From Manihot esculenta (lineage: Eukaryota; Streptophyta; Magnoliopsida; Malpighiales; Euphorbiaceae): a DNA stretch of 64,000 bases. The stretch is taken from positions 1,272,912 through 1,336,911 of the forward strand of contig NC_035168.2 in the NCBI RefSeq assembly GCF_001659605.2. Reading direction: 5' to 3'. The notes beneath the pieces were generated by a model that searched no databases, was not told the origin of the DNA, and saw nothing but the letters and a program-made list of their open reading frames with translations. The position numbers and the translations under genes were made by a program. How positions within the stretch are numbered: the first letter of the stretch is position 1; each line of letters starts with the position of its first letter. Positions 48,885 through 60,103 of this stretch are shown here, piece by piece.

Positions 48885-49737
48885 ATGAATTGTCAAATCC
48901 TCCTAACCAACATTTGTGCATTATGTAAATATAATTATTCTGTTGCCATGTACAAAATTGAAGATGTATCATTCCGACAACTTGGTGTATCTAATCTATT
49001 ATTTCCAGCCCTATGTCACACTGGTTCTGTTAAATTTACATTTCCAGCCCTTGAATTTAGTGTAGGAAATAAGTTAATGATACCAAAACCTCTCATACCA
49101 GCCATGAATTGTGATCAAGGTATAATATTTGATTTTGTCATAAAGTTCGGTAGTTTCCCTTTTCATTCATTCATGGTTATGAATACAAGAAGCAATTTGT
49201 CTTTTATTTCATCTCAGCATCCCCAGCATTAAGAGGGCCAAATGTCCATGCATTTTCCTTAACCTGGTGAAATGTATATGAAAAATATCGTCTGAAAATG
49301 TAGTGCTAAATTTTGCTCGGCATAGATATACTTAAACCATGTGATGCATAGGCTTAGCACCAAAAACATATGCATTAGACTCGCATTTTAGATATTTCAA
49401 CTACAACGAAAAATATCCATGTCTCATGCAAGGCACTATGGGAATTTCCATATAATTTCTTTACGTCGTTATATAATCCAAATTTAACGAGTTGTTTAAA
49501 AAGCAAACTTGATGATTTTTCAGACTAATTAATTCATTACCCTGAAATCTTTGGCTTCTTATTCACTTGCCTAAACTTTTCGGTAAAACAGAGGCCAGCG
49601 CCACTTACCATGCGAGTCTTTGACTAAGGGATCTTTGGTTTTTCTGTGTAGTTCGGTGAGCGCCAACTCTGCCATGCTGCAGTCTCCGTTTGCTATTCTT
49701 CAGACGCATACTTTTTTGTTTTCATATACACTATTTA
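48885..49737. other. 3' UTR region and spacer
   Basis: Downstream of the TAA, with an open frame at 48885-49232 that begins in the stop-flanking sequence and has no family features. The 3' end of the transcript is not determined. Confidence 0.45.
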
Positions 49738-50028
49738 TATCATAAGGATATTGTGAGTACAAAATATTTATAAGGAATTACTCTACATCTTTGTATAGTT
49801 ATAAGGATGTTTCTGTTATTTTTCCATTCTTTAATGGACCTGCAAAATATTTGGTGTTACGCCATTTTATTCCCGTTTGTCTTATAGCAGTCTGTTACGG
49901 GCTTATTATTTTGTTTCTCGTGTTTTCATTATTGTTTAGTATAAACGGAGCACTGTATGATTTTTTTTTAAAATACAATGAAAATCACGTATATTACTCT
50001 CTTTCTCTCGATTTCTGTTTGCTTTACA
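49738..50028 (+). repeat. 5' LTR of the copia element
   Basis: Aligns from TATCATAAGGATATTG to CTCGATTTCTGTTTGCTTTA with the copy at 54879. It contains a TATA region near AGTATAAACGGAGC (about 49938). The exact 3' edge is uncertain because the primer site starts some 28 bases later. Confidence 0.75.
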
Positions 50029-50056
50029 TCCTCTGATTATTCTTGCTCATTTGTTA

Positions 50057-50068
50057 TAGTATCAGAGC
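50057..50068 (+). other. Primer-binding site (tRNA-iMet) of the copia element
   Basis: TAGTATCAGAGC differs at one position from the canonical TGGTATCAGAGC, and is followed by TTGG. Confidence 0.75.
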
Positions 50069-50243
50069 TTGGTTATCCTTCTGGAATCCTGTTCTTTTTC
50101 CCTTTTGTTTTATTTCTTCCGCCGCTTTGGTTTTCTGATCATCAACAATGGCAGAAAACGTTATTCCATAAACAGATAAAACGTCACAACTAGATAATCC
50201 TCATTCTCCATACTATCTTCATCATTCTGATAGTCGTGCTTCT

Positions 50244-51050
50244 GTGGTCATTACGCTTCAGTTAACATTTGCTAATTATTTAGCATGGAGTAGATCCTTT
50301 CTCTTTGCTCTCTCCATACGGAATAAAGCTGGCTTTATAGATGGATCGATTCCTTGTCCTACAACCACAAATCCTTTGTATTCTGTATGGGTGAGATGCA
50401 ATATTCTTCTTGTGGCTTGGCTTTTGAAGTCTATCTCAGAACCTATTGCGTCCACGGTGTTTTACTTCTCCTCAGCAGCACAGATCTGGGATGTTCTTAA
50501 AAGACGATTCTCACAACCTGATGATGTGAGGATCTATCATCTGCAACAGCAGTTGTGCTCTATTTTTTAAGGTACTCATTCTGTGGATGTTTATTTTAAT
50601 GAACTTAACTCTGTGTGGGAGAAACTAAAGTCATACAGACCTTTGCGTCATTGTTCTTATAGTAGTTGCAAGTTGGATTGTTTTCATAAGTTTGTCACCT
50701 TACAACAAAAGGATTATGTTTTTAAATTTTTGAATAGATTGAATGAGTCTTATGCCATTGTGATGTCACAGATTATTATGATGCGTCCTTTTCCTAGCTT
50801 GAATAAGGCGTATAACTTAGTTATTCGAGAGGAATCTCAATGATTGAATGTTCATGTCTCTAGAGATCCAGTGGTTGAAAACTCAGCTCTGCTCACATAT
50901 GCGAATTATAGGAAGCAGGAATCTGATATGGTGTGCTCTTACTATAAGAAACCTGGTCATTTGAAGGAAAAGTGTTACAGGCTTGTTGGTTTTCCTTCGA
51001 ATTTCAAGTTGAAAGGAGGAAGAGAAAGAGGATCTAAGATGGTGAATTAA
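50244..51050 (+). pseudogene. Copia gag with zinc knuckle, interrupted
   Basis: Three consecutive frame segments (50244-50570, 50583-50843, 50844-51050) together give the UBN2-type gag: LTFANYLAWSRSFLFALSIR, then SSAAQIWDVLKRRFSQPDD and YHLQQQLCSIF. Later comes VYFNELNSVWEKLKSYRPL and the knuckle CSYYKKPGHLKEKCY. The second cysteine of the C-x2-C-x4-H-x4-C knuckle is Tyr, so it should not bind zinc properly. Stops separate the segments (TAA near 50568, TGA near 50841). Confidence 0.85.
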
Positions 51051-51218
51051 CTATCCTCAAATGTTGGTGTTAGATATAATGGTCCTGGTCATTTGAAGGA
51101 AAAGTGTTACAGGCTTGTTGGTTTTCCTTCGAATTTCAAGTTTAAAGGAGGAAGAGAAAGAGGATCTAGGATGGTGAATTAACTATCCTCAAATGTTGGT
51201 GTTAGATATAATGGTCCT
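50955..51218 (+). repeat. 132-bp tandem duplication in copia gag
   Basis: GGTCATTTGAAGGAAAAGTG starts at 50955 and again at 51087. The copies are nearly identical (for example AAGTTGAAAGG versus AAGTTTAAAGG). The unit is 44 codons but includes a TAA, so the repeat is not translated as a whole. It begins within the zinc knuckle. Confidence 0.9.
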
Positions 51219-51794
51219 TTTGTGAAGGATATTGGATTTGGAAATGAGGGACATCACCCGGCTGCTAATTCTGGAACTTTCACTACTGTTATGATTCCTC
51301 CTAATGTGACACCAGAATAAGCCCAACGTTGGTTGTCTATGCTGAGCGTATATGATGCTGCTGCTACTAATTCTGCACTTGCAACCAACAGTTCTCCACC
51401 AATGATCAACTCCATCCAAACATAGTATTCCTTAAGTGTACCGCATAATTCTCTCAACCTTATTTGCCATGTCTTTACTGCTCTGACTTCTAGTTTCACT
51501 AAGAATGATTGGATCATAGATACGAGTACTATGGACTATGTAGCTTGCTCACTTAATGGTTTTGTGTCTTTTAGTCCTGTCTCCAATGTATATGTTTATT
51601 TGCCTACTGGTATTAAGGTTATTACTCATGTTAGTTTTGTCAAATTGAATTCCAAGTTGATTCTTGACAACGTTCTTTTTGTTCCATCATTTCATTGTAA
51701 TTTAATCTCTGTCAGTAAGCTATGTTCATCAACCCATCAGTCTTTAATCTTTTCTGTTGATTCTTGCTTCATTTAGGACTGAACTTCAGGGACA

Positions 51795-52760
51795 ATGATT
51801 GGATCTGCTAAGGCTTGGTCTGGATTATTTTTTCTTCGGCTTCAAGAGTCAGTTCCTTTGCTTGCTTCTACTCAACTTGTCAATTCTGCTACTACCACCA
51901 AAGCTTTTGATCATTGGCATTTTAGGCTAGGCCCTGTTGCTGATGATAGATTACAATATATACATAAACTTGATCAGAATGTTAAGCCATTACATGGTGT
52001 TTCTGAAATTTTCTATTTGGCTAAACAACGAAAATTACCATTTTCTATTCATTTTAAAGATAATTCTATCCCTTTTGAATTGATACATATGGATATTTGG
52101 GGTTCTTATTCAAATTCTTCTTTGACTGGTTGTTATTATTTCCGTACAGTGGTTGATAATTTTAGTAAAGTAACACAGACATTCTTAATGAAAAATAAAT
52201 CTGAAGTCTCACACCTTGTTCTACAATTTCTTACTTATATTCAAACACAATTCTCCCGTAATATCCTACGCATCAGAAAAGATAATGGAGCCGAGTTTAA
52301 ACTTGATAGTTTCTTTGCTAATAATGGCATCACTCATCAACTTAGTTGTGTTGAAACACCACAACAGAATATTGTTGTGGAGAGAAAACATTAATGTTTG
52401 TTGGTAGTAGTTAGATCTCTCATGTTTCAGGCATCTTTGCCTCTAAAGTTTTGGAGAGAAGCTATTCTTATAGCCACTTATTTGATAAACAAAATACCTA
52501 TCCTAGTCTTGAATAATAGAAGTCCATATGAACTTTTGTTCAATAAACTTCCATATTACAATAGTTTATGAGTCTTTGGTTGTTTGTGTTTTGCTTCTAC
52601 TCTCACTGCATATAGGATAAAAATTGGTTCTAGAGTCCGTAAGTACATTTTTATCAAGTACCCCTCCAATGTGAAAGGTTATAAACTCTATGATCTTGAC
52701 ACACATTCATTTTTTATCTCTTGGAATGTTGTGTTTCATGAGCAAGTTTTTCCTTTTTAA
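51795..52760 (+). pseudogene. Copia protease end and integrase, interrupted
   Basis: HWHFRLGPVADDRLQYIHKL stands where the GAG-pre-integrase domain should be (usual H-x-RLGH). The integrase core has VDNFSK, RKDNGAEF and the NIVVERKH motif, i.e. the D, D and E positions are still readable. A stop follows ERKH, after which SLPLKFWREAILIATYLINK and YELLFNKLPYYNSL continue in the same element. The protease region lies upstream at about 51531-51776 (VPSFHCNLISVSKLC). Confidence 0.85.
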
Positions 52761-53052
52761 ATCTGAGTCTGTTATTCTTCCAAGGTCACTTGCATCTTCT
52801 GATTTACCACTTTCAAGTTCTGCCAAAAGTGAGCAAAATATCTATGATAATCCAACTTACATTGCACCAGCACAAACCAGTTTTGATTTCATTTCAGATG
52901 AACACACAAGCCCAGATGTCTTTTCATCAACAGACAATGAACACTCTCATCAACCTGCACCTGTTAGATGAAGTTCCAAAACATATCACTTACCAAAGTA
53001 CCTAGATGCCTATAAACTCAACCTACCCTCTACGTTCACTCACACTACAACT

Positions 53053-53185
53053 AGTGGCGGAGCCAGGAGCTTCCCTTTGGTAGGGCACCGGCTGCGCCGC
53101 TGCGGCACCTTCATCCCCCTTCAAAGCATTTTTCGGTCGCCTGTACGGCACGTGCCCCCCTTGTCGTACCTTCCCTCCGCCCCTG
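53053..53185. mobile_element. 133-bp GC-rich MITE inserted in the copia element
   Basis: Flanked by ACTACAACT on both sides (53044-53052 and 53186-53194), a perfect 9-bp duplication. The ends AGTGGCGGAGCC and CTCCGCCCCTG are imperfect inverses of each other. GC content is far above the neighbourhood (for example CGGCTGCGCCGCTGCGGCAC). It has no coding capacity. The GTGGCGGAGCCAGG end is a familiar dicot repeat end. The 9-bp duplication points to a Mutator-type mobiliser; if the TIR starts one base later, an 8-bp hAT-type duplication is possible. Confidence 0.8.
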
Positions 53186-53269
53186 ACTACAACTGCACAC
53201 TCGATAGAATCCTACATTAGCACCAACCACCTCTCACCATCCTACAAGATCTTTGTAGCCAATCTTCCT

Positions 53270-54717
53270 TTGAATTTTGAACCTACCACATACCACCAAG
53301 CAGTGCAGCATGCATCTTTGTGGGCAGCTATGGACAACGAACTTAAGGCATTAGAAGAAAATAATATTTGGACCATTGAAGTTCTTCCTGCAGATTGTCA
53401 TACTATTGGATGCAAATGGGTGTTTAATTTGAAGCTTAATGCAAATGTGACAGTGGATAGACCAAAGGCTCGGTTAGTTGCAAAGGGGTATAGTCAAGTG
53501 GAGGGTTTTAATTTTCAAGAGACTTTTAGTCCCGTTGCTAAACAAGCTACTGTAAGAACTTTTCTTGCTTTAGCAGCTACTAATTTGTGGCATTTGGTTC
53601 AGTTAGGCATTAATCACGCCTACCTCAATGGCAATTTGGAGGAAACAGTTTACATGGACCTTCCTCAGGGGTATGAAGTTCAGGGAGAGTATCCTTCAGG
53701 AAACAAGCTTGTTTGCAAACTGAATAAATCCTTGTACGGTTTAAAACAAGCCTCTAGATAGTGGAATGTCAAGCTCTCATCTGCATTGACTGAGTATGGT
53801 TTTTGTCAATCAAAAGCTAATTATTCCTTGTTTGTTAAGAAAATTTTAGAAAAGGATCATTTGGTGTTGTTGATTTATGTGGATGATATTTTTATTGGAA
53901 GCACTTCACAATCTACTTTACAGGATTTCAAAGCCTTCCTGGGAGAGAAATTCAATTTAAAAGACTTGGAAGAACCGAAGTATTTCTTGGGGTTAGAAAT
54001 TGCATAATCTAATAAAGGCATTATACTATGCCAAAGAAAACATGTTCTTAATCTACTTGAAAAATATGGATTTTTAGGGACAAAGCCAGTGAACACACCT
54101 ATAGATGCAAATTAGAAACTTGAGCATTCTGATTCTGATCAGTTATCTACTCCTTTTGAGTACATAAAGCTTATTAGAAAATTATTGTATTTGACCTTTT
54201 CTCGGCCTGATATCAGTTATGTGGCACACGTTCTTTCCCAATTCATGGACAAATCTACTTTGTCACATCTCAAAGCAGCACACAGGGTTCTACATTTCTT
54301 AAAGAAGGATCTTGGACAAGGCATTTTCTTTCTAACCACCAGTTCACTTTCACTGCAATTGACAGTCTTCACTAATAGTGATTGGGCCTCTTATGCTGAT
54401 ACACGGAAATCAATAAGTGGCTTCTGTATTATGCTTGGTTCTTCACTGATTAGCTGAAAATCTACGAAATAAACTGTGGTAGCAAGAAGTTTAGTGGAGG
54501 TAGAATAGCAAGAAGTTTAGTGGAGGTCGAATATCAAGCCATGGCTAATTGCTGCTGTGAAGTGATTTGGTTGCTTTCATTACTTGCATATTTTGGCATT
54601 GAACATAGTCAATTTGTTCCTTTATATTGCGATAATCAATCCGCTCTGCATTTGTCCAAGAATACTGTATTCAATGAAAGAACTAAGCACGTGGAGCTTG
54701 ACTATCATTTTATCTAA
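53270..54717 (+). pseudogene. Copia reverse transcriptase and RNase H, interrupted
   Basis: RT starts with AMDNELKALEENNIWTI and continues CKWVFNLKLN, RLVAKGYSQVEGFNFQETFS, KSLYGLKQASR and the active-site LLIYVDDIFIGS, then PKYFLGLEIA. RNase H follows with DWASYADTRKSISGFCIMLG and later LYCDNQSALHLSKN and ERTKHVELDYHFI. In-frame stops occur after QASR (53759), after LEIA (54005) and after SLIS (54456). A 26-bp tandem duplication (GCAAGAAGTTTAGTGGAGGT at 54482 and 54508) breaks the RNase H. The usual HNAYLNG has become INHAYLNG. Confidence 0.92.
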
Positions 54718-54878
54718 GAGAAAGTGACTGCAGAGATTGTGGATCCTTGATACATTTATATGAAAGAACAACTGGCGTATCTCTTCATGAAAGGTTTATC
54801 GGTTGGTCCTTTGACGCATTTATAATCAAGATGAGTATCTTAGATATACACACACCAAAATATCATCTTAAGGGAGAG

Positions 54879-55168
54879 TATCAGAAGGATATTGGTTAGT
54901 ACATAATATTCACAAGGGATTACTTTGCATTCTTATATAGTTATAAGGACATTTCAGTTATTCTTTCATTCTCTAGTGGACCTACAAAATGTTTGGTGCC
55001 ATGTCATTTTATTTCTGTTTGTCCTGTAGCAGTTTGTTATGGGTTTATTATTTCGTTTTTAGTGTTTTCATTATTATTTAGTATAAATAGAGCACTGTAT
55101 TATTTCTTTGAAAATAAAATGAAAATTACGTTCATTACTCTCTTCCTCTCGATTTCTACTTGCTTTAA
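54879..55168 (+). repeat. 3' LTR of the copia element
   Basis: Starts after the purine tract with TATCAGAAGGATATTGG and ends near TTGCTTTAA. It matches the 5' LTR with scattered differences. Contains AGTATAAATAGAGC (TATA box, about 55079) better preserved than the left copy. Confidence 0.8.
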
Positions 55169-57953
55169 TTTAGTATGCAAAATTTCCTAAGTCGATTAAT
55201 TTGAAATGTTGGAGTTCATCTTATCTTTTCCTTTACAAATCCTTACGGATATAATTATCATTTGTACTTTGCCATTGTATGGCTAACCTATCTACTTAGG
55301 CATGTTCCATCAAAGAAATCAAAATAAATTATATTCTGGTATTTACAATAAGCGGTAATATTTTAACATCAAATAGAACTCGAATTACATATTTTGTATA
55401 ATTTTTATTTATTTATTTATTTATCTTACTCTTTCCTCTTCCAATTTTTTTTTAATCACATACTTTATATAATTTTTATTTATTTATTTATCTATCTTAT
55501 TCTCTCAATCTTCCAATTTTTTTTCCAAAGTTGAGTTCTATTAATTTTGCTATCTAGCTGTGCAAGAAAACGACATGGCAGCGTATTTTCCTCTTATGAA
55601 CCTGATTAGTTATTAGTTATTATGCTAAGAGAAAAAATAAAAAGTCTTAACCTTTATTTGCAAGTGTTGAAAATAGCGAGGAGGGAAATTAACCTGAGGA
55701 AAATAAAGCATGATCGACACATTTCCCTTGTTTGAAAATGGAGAGAAAATAAGGATAGGATAGGATAGGATAGGATGGAAAATAATCTTTATTTTTTTGT
55801 CTTGTTATTTTCTATAGAAAAAAAATTAGCAAAATTTATAAGAGAAAAGAGTATTTTATATAAAATTTCAAGATTATCCTTAAAATAATTTCTTTTCTAG
55901 AAAATATAAGATAAAATTATAAATTTACTGTAGTTTTTTATTTTTTCAATAAAAAATGACTTTATTTTTATTTTTATTTTTATTTCATTTATTTTTCTTT
56001 TATATAAAAATAATAAAGTTAAAATATCCTCTCTTTTTCTCTCTTCATTTTTCCTTTTGGAAATATGTGCATTTACAATCATTATGAAGGTGAATTTTTT
56101 TAGCTTCGCATTATAGTCCTCTAATAATTGAAATTCTAATTTTCATTCCAAACTTAAATGATCCCCAATAGAAAAAAAAAGTCAATATTCTATAAATATT
56201 GGATGATTTAATTTATTTAATAATAGAAATAACAAATAAATAAAACATGTTGATTATAAAACATAATTGGCATGAAAAGAAAGAAGAGTCTATGGGAGCA
56301 AACACCTTTTGACGTTTTTGCAGCACTCTACTAGAAAAAAAAAAAAAAAACATTCCTGGAAAATCCTTTCCAATAGCTTGAAGACAATATGAATTTTGAA
56401 TCTTATATAATGCCCATGGCTGCCAAACTCCATTAATCTAATCTTTTTAACCTTACAATCAAACAAATTTGTGAACAAGTCAATGCATATTGTTCACCTT
56501 TCAATATTGGGCTTCTCCTTTTTCAATTCTTTTAGAACACCTATATAAAAAAATATATATATATATAAAATAAAAAAAAATAAAAAACATGTTTTTTTTT
56601 ATAAATCTACTCACCCATCATTATCTTTAGATCCAAAGGGCATCATTATCTTTAGATCCAAAGGGCATCATTATCTGTTTTAGAATAAAAAATCAGACTA
56701 AATTTAATTTTTAAAATTAATTACAGGGAGTATAAAATAAAATTTAATTAAATTAAAATTATGTGATTTCGACTTAAATTATTAATTTCAATGCTAAGGT
56801 CTACTCTATAAATATGATTTGTCTACTTGGCAGTATACATGACCTCAATTTTTAATTTTTAATTTTCCTTTTTAAATATCTCCAAGTTGAATTGTTTATA
56901 TCATTAATTATTTTGTAATCAAGCTTTGTTTATTTAATTATTTTCTTCTTAAGTCCTAATCAAAAGGTTATCAATAATTGAGACATGGTTTCCATGTGTC
57001 ATCTTATTGATCATCAAACATTATAATTCATGTTAATTTGAACAATGAGTGGCCACTCTTGATGCAACTGCATGCAGCCTATATTGAAAATTTAGGTTTT
57101 TAAATCATATTTATTTTTTATTCTTAGACATAATTTAATTCGCCTCTAATTACCCATGATTTTTTTTTTAAAAAAAAAAAAATCCACATAATCAAACTAG
57201 TCAGGCTCCATAGTTGATGTCAACTTTGGCTTGATGTTTGCTTCCTTCCATTGTTAATTATGTTGGGTTTGTAATTAATTATATTTATCACATACACACA
57301 CTTGTTTAAGAAGACTGAGTACAGGATTAACATCAAGTCTTTTTATCCACCAATATTCAAGTATATATTCAATTTTTTTTATTAATTTTATGGAAAAAAA
57401 AATCCCATAAGAATTGACTGCATATTTAATTGAGGGTAAGGGAAAATTTTCCAAGAAAAATTATTAAAAAAATTATTTAAGCTTGGATTTCAAGCTTTTG
57501 TTGTTGAATAATATGGCGACTTCCTGCCTCTAGTACATAAATTTCCTTTATTTATTTAAATTCATTTAACTGTTTTTGAATGAATACTTAGCGGATCATA
57601 TTGTAAAATGGATATTCTAAGAGAAATTTATCAACATATTCATATTAATTTTCTCCTAAATTTTAATTTTAAATATCAATAAAATTATTATATGGTGAAA
57701 ATTAAATTTATCTAGTTTTCATGAAATTAGATGTTGCTTGCAGTTAAGTGAACAAACACAACAATTCCTAAAAAGAAATGCTCAAAGGAAAACTTTTTAG
57801 ACCATGTATTATCAAAAGAAATGTTATTCATGAGAAAACACAAAATCCCATCCATCCCCAATAAATTTGAAACCTTTCAAGCTTAATTTCAAACCTTTTC
57901 TTCCCTTCTTTTTCTTCGAGTCTTTGTGATTTTACTCACAGTTAGCATCAGCA
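55169..57953. other. AT-rich spacer and MYB 3' UTR side
   Basis: No gene. Simple repeats: GGATA units near 55754-55777 and TTTATTTATTTA runs near 55400-55490. A 25-bp tandem repeat (CATCATTATCTTTAGATCCA plus AAGGG, about 2.4 copies) lies at 56616-56676. The last few hundred bases should be the MYB 3' UTR. Confidence 0.5.
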
Positions 57954-59444
57954 TCAATAGTACATGATCCTCCCCTCTGATGTCTTGTTTTCTTCAAACA
58001 AAAAGTTGTTGCTACAACTGCTGCTACTACTAATAAGCTGTTTAATCTCTTCTAGACCATAGTCTATTATTGGATTCTCACCACCACCATCTAGTAATTT
58101 CTGACTCTCTTCTACTCCATAATAGAAATAATTTTGTAAACCCATTTGTTCAGTTGCACTTGCACCACCACCGCCATATTCATACTCCAAGTCTTTGTCA
58201 TGGCTGATATGGTTGTTGCAACTTCCATCAGAAGAGCTGCAGCTATCTTTCATTTGATAATTTTGAATAGCAGCCAGAAAGCTGCTGTCTTGAGGTGAGA
58301 AGATAGATGCAGCAGTAGTGAAGGAGTTGTTGTTACTTGAAAATGGAACAGGTTCAGCAAAAGACCTAGCTGGGGTATATGAAGGAGCTGATGATGATGA
58401 TATTGCAGTAGATGGTGATGGTGATGATAATGATGATGAAACTTGATGAAGAAGAGAAGAAAAACTTGCAGGTAATTGATGGGGTAACTTTGCTTGTGAA
58501 GGATGAATCATCATACCCATCAGCTTCTTCTTAAGCTTTGTGTTCCAATAGTTCTTAATATCATTGTCAGTCCTGCCTGGCAACTGAGCTGCTATGATTG
58601 ACCACCTGCATTTTTCAACTACCATAAGATAATATATATGATAAAAAAAATTCTCTAGCTCTTCCAACTGTGAACTGATCACTGAACTCTCTGAGGAGAA
58701 ATCTAAATGATTAGCTTGGCATGCATGCATATGTAGAACCAGAACCAGATCATTAGCAAATTCAGAATATTATTAGTTTTTCTTTAAGTGTAACTTTTTA
58801 GCCAAAAAGGAAACTAATTACCAAAAAGCTTTTTTGGGTTTGTTTTTCTCGTTAAAGTAAATGGATATGGCTTCTAAAGTAGATCAGAAAGGAAAAGCAA
58901 AATCTAAATATATTTGTATATCTCAAAAAGAAAGATATGTAAAGGGAAAAGGACTCGAAATGCCCACCAATTCCATTAAGCAGATGGCTATAGATGTACA
59001 AGTGTTGGAGAAAAATAGGCCAAAAACAAACAAGAAAAAGAAGATGATGAAGAAGAAAGCTGATACCTGCTTCCAATGTTGGCATACAGGCTACAGATGA
59101 TCCTATCTTCATCATCAGAAAAATCTCCATGCTTGATGTTGGGTCTGAGATAGTTTAGCCATCTTAATCTGCAGCTTTTTCCACATCTTTTAAGACCTGG
59201 TGAAAACAAAACAGCCTCACAAACTCAAGAAATTGCAAGTTAATTGATCAAGATTCACTTCCATGAAAGTTAAAATCACAGCAAGAGGCCAGAGAAAGGA
59301 TTGATTACCAGCTCTCTGAGGGAGAGAAATCCAATTTCCTCCAGTCCCATGTTTCTCTATATAGTCTTTAAGCTTTGTATCCTCTTCTGGTGACCATGGC
59401 CCTTTCTTCACATTGGCCTTGTCACAGCAAGGAGCCCTTCCCAT
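57954..59444 (-). CDS. R2R3-MYB transcription factor, subgroup 14 (MYB68/RAX3-like)
   Basis: Three exons: 59309-59444, 59067-59196 and 57954-58605; 305 codons plus TGA. The introns fall at Gly46 and Arg89, the standard R2R3-MYB positions. R2 has W17, W38 and W58; R3 has F71, W90 and W109. The start [20 protein letters not shown] and [20 protein letters not shown] are typical of subgroup 14 (RAX1-3, MYB36, MYB68, MYB87), nuclear regulators of axillary meristems, root growth and endodermis. HGDFSDDED and the acidic C-terminal motif [14 protein letters not shown] plus the ENKT...MYY end favour the MYB68/MYB84 branch from memory. The middle is rich in Ser, Pro and Asn. The ATG is preceded directly by a GA-repeat leader. 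Complete, no defect seen. Confidence 0.95.
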
Positions 59445-59652
59445 CTCTCTCTCTCTCTGTGGAAGTTGTTTCAGAAGAAGCAAGGGAGAATTGGGTTTGT
59501 AGGGTTGAGATTATATTTATTGCTGAGGGATGATCAGAAGATAATACAGAAGTCAAAGGACAGGCTTCTCCATTTTCAATCATCAGTTTCCAAACTTTCT
59601 CTCTATTGAATATTGGATTAGCTAACAGAAATTTCCATCATTTAAAAAAACA

Positions 59653-59684
<32 letters not shown>

Positions 59685-59700
59685 CGACTTCAGTCATTCA
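59445..59700 (-). promoter_or_regulatory. MYB leader/proximal promoter with CT repeats
   Basis: A short CT run abuts the start codon (59445-59456) and a longer pure CT run lies at 59662-59684. Possible GAGA-factor sites. No clear TATA box is assigned. Confidence 0.35.
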
Positions 59701-59990
59701 AAGAATCCAAAGTCTGCTAAGTAATGAGATACAATATATGGAAGTGAAAATGATAACTAGCCTATTGCTATCTGTCCAAATTATAGGCCGAGTCATAGGG
59801 TATGCTTCAATTAAATAATATGCATGCATAGACGTCCATATGAATATAGGAAACTTATGCAATTTCATTTTTATTTTTTCCTCTATAATCTATGATGAAC
59901 TAAGATACAGAAAAAATAAAATTTTAATATATGTCACTTGTTGTTATCATATTGTTCGTACGTATAGACGTATTCTCTTTTTTCTCTATC

Positions 59991-60103
59991 GTTAGACGGC
60001 TATTTAATCCGATACTCATGCTGACAAAGTTATAGGTACAAATAGGTTAGACGACTATTTAATCTGATGCTCATGCTGATAAAGTCATGGGTGCAAATAG
60101 GTT
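59991..60103. repeat. 55-bp tandem duplication
   Basis: GTTAGACGGCTATTTAATCC and its diverged copy GTTAGACGACTATTTAATCT start 55 bp apart (59991 and 60046), both continuing with CTCATGCTGA and ending near AAATAGGTT. The copies differ at about 7 positions, so it is older than the other duplications. Confidence 0.8.

Larger units (their letters stand above)
49738..55168 (+). mobile_element. Ty1/copia retrotransposon, complete in layout but decayed
   Basis: Plus-strand order is LTR, tRNA-iMet primer site, gag with zinc knuckle, protease region, integrase, reverse transcriptase, RNase H, purine tract (AAGGGAGAG, about 54870-54878), LTR. Integrase before RT defines copia. The two LTRs (about 290 bp) have diverged visibly (about one base in six or seven), pointing to an old insertion. 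Multiple stops and frame changes make it inactive. A 133-bp MITE sits inside at 53053-53185. A target duplication is not identifiable. Confidence 0.93.

Noticed and set aside
48885..49232. 115-codon frame directly after the plastid-protein stop codon
   Set aside because: It starts in 3' UTR sequence, has no family features and is not preceded by an acceptor that would join it in frame.
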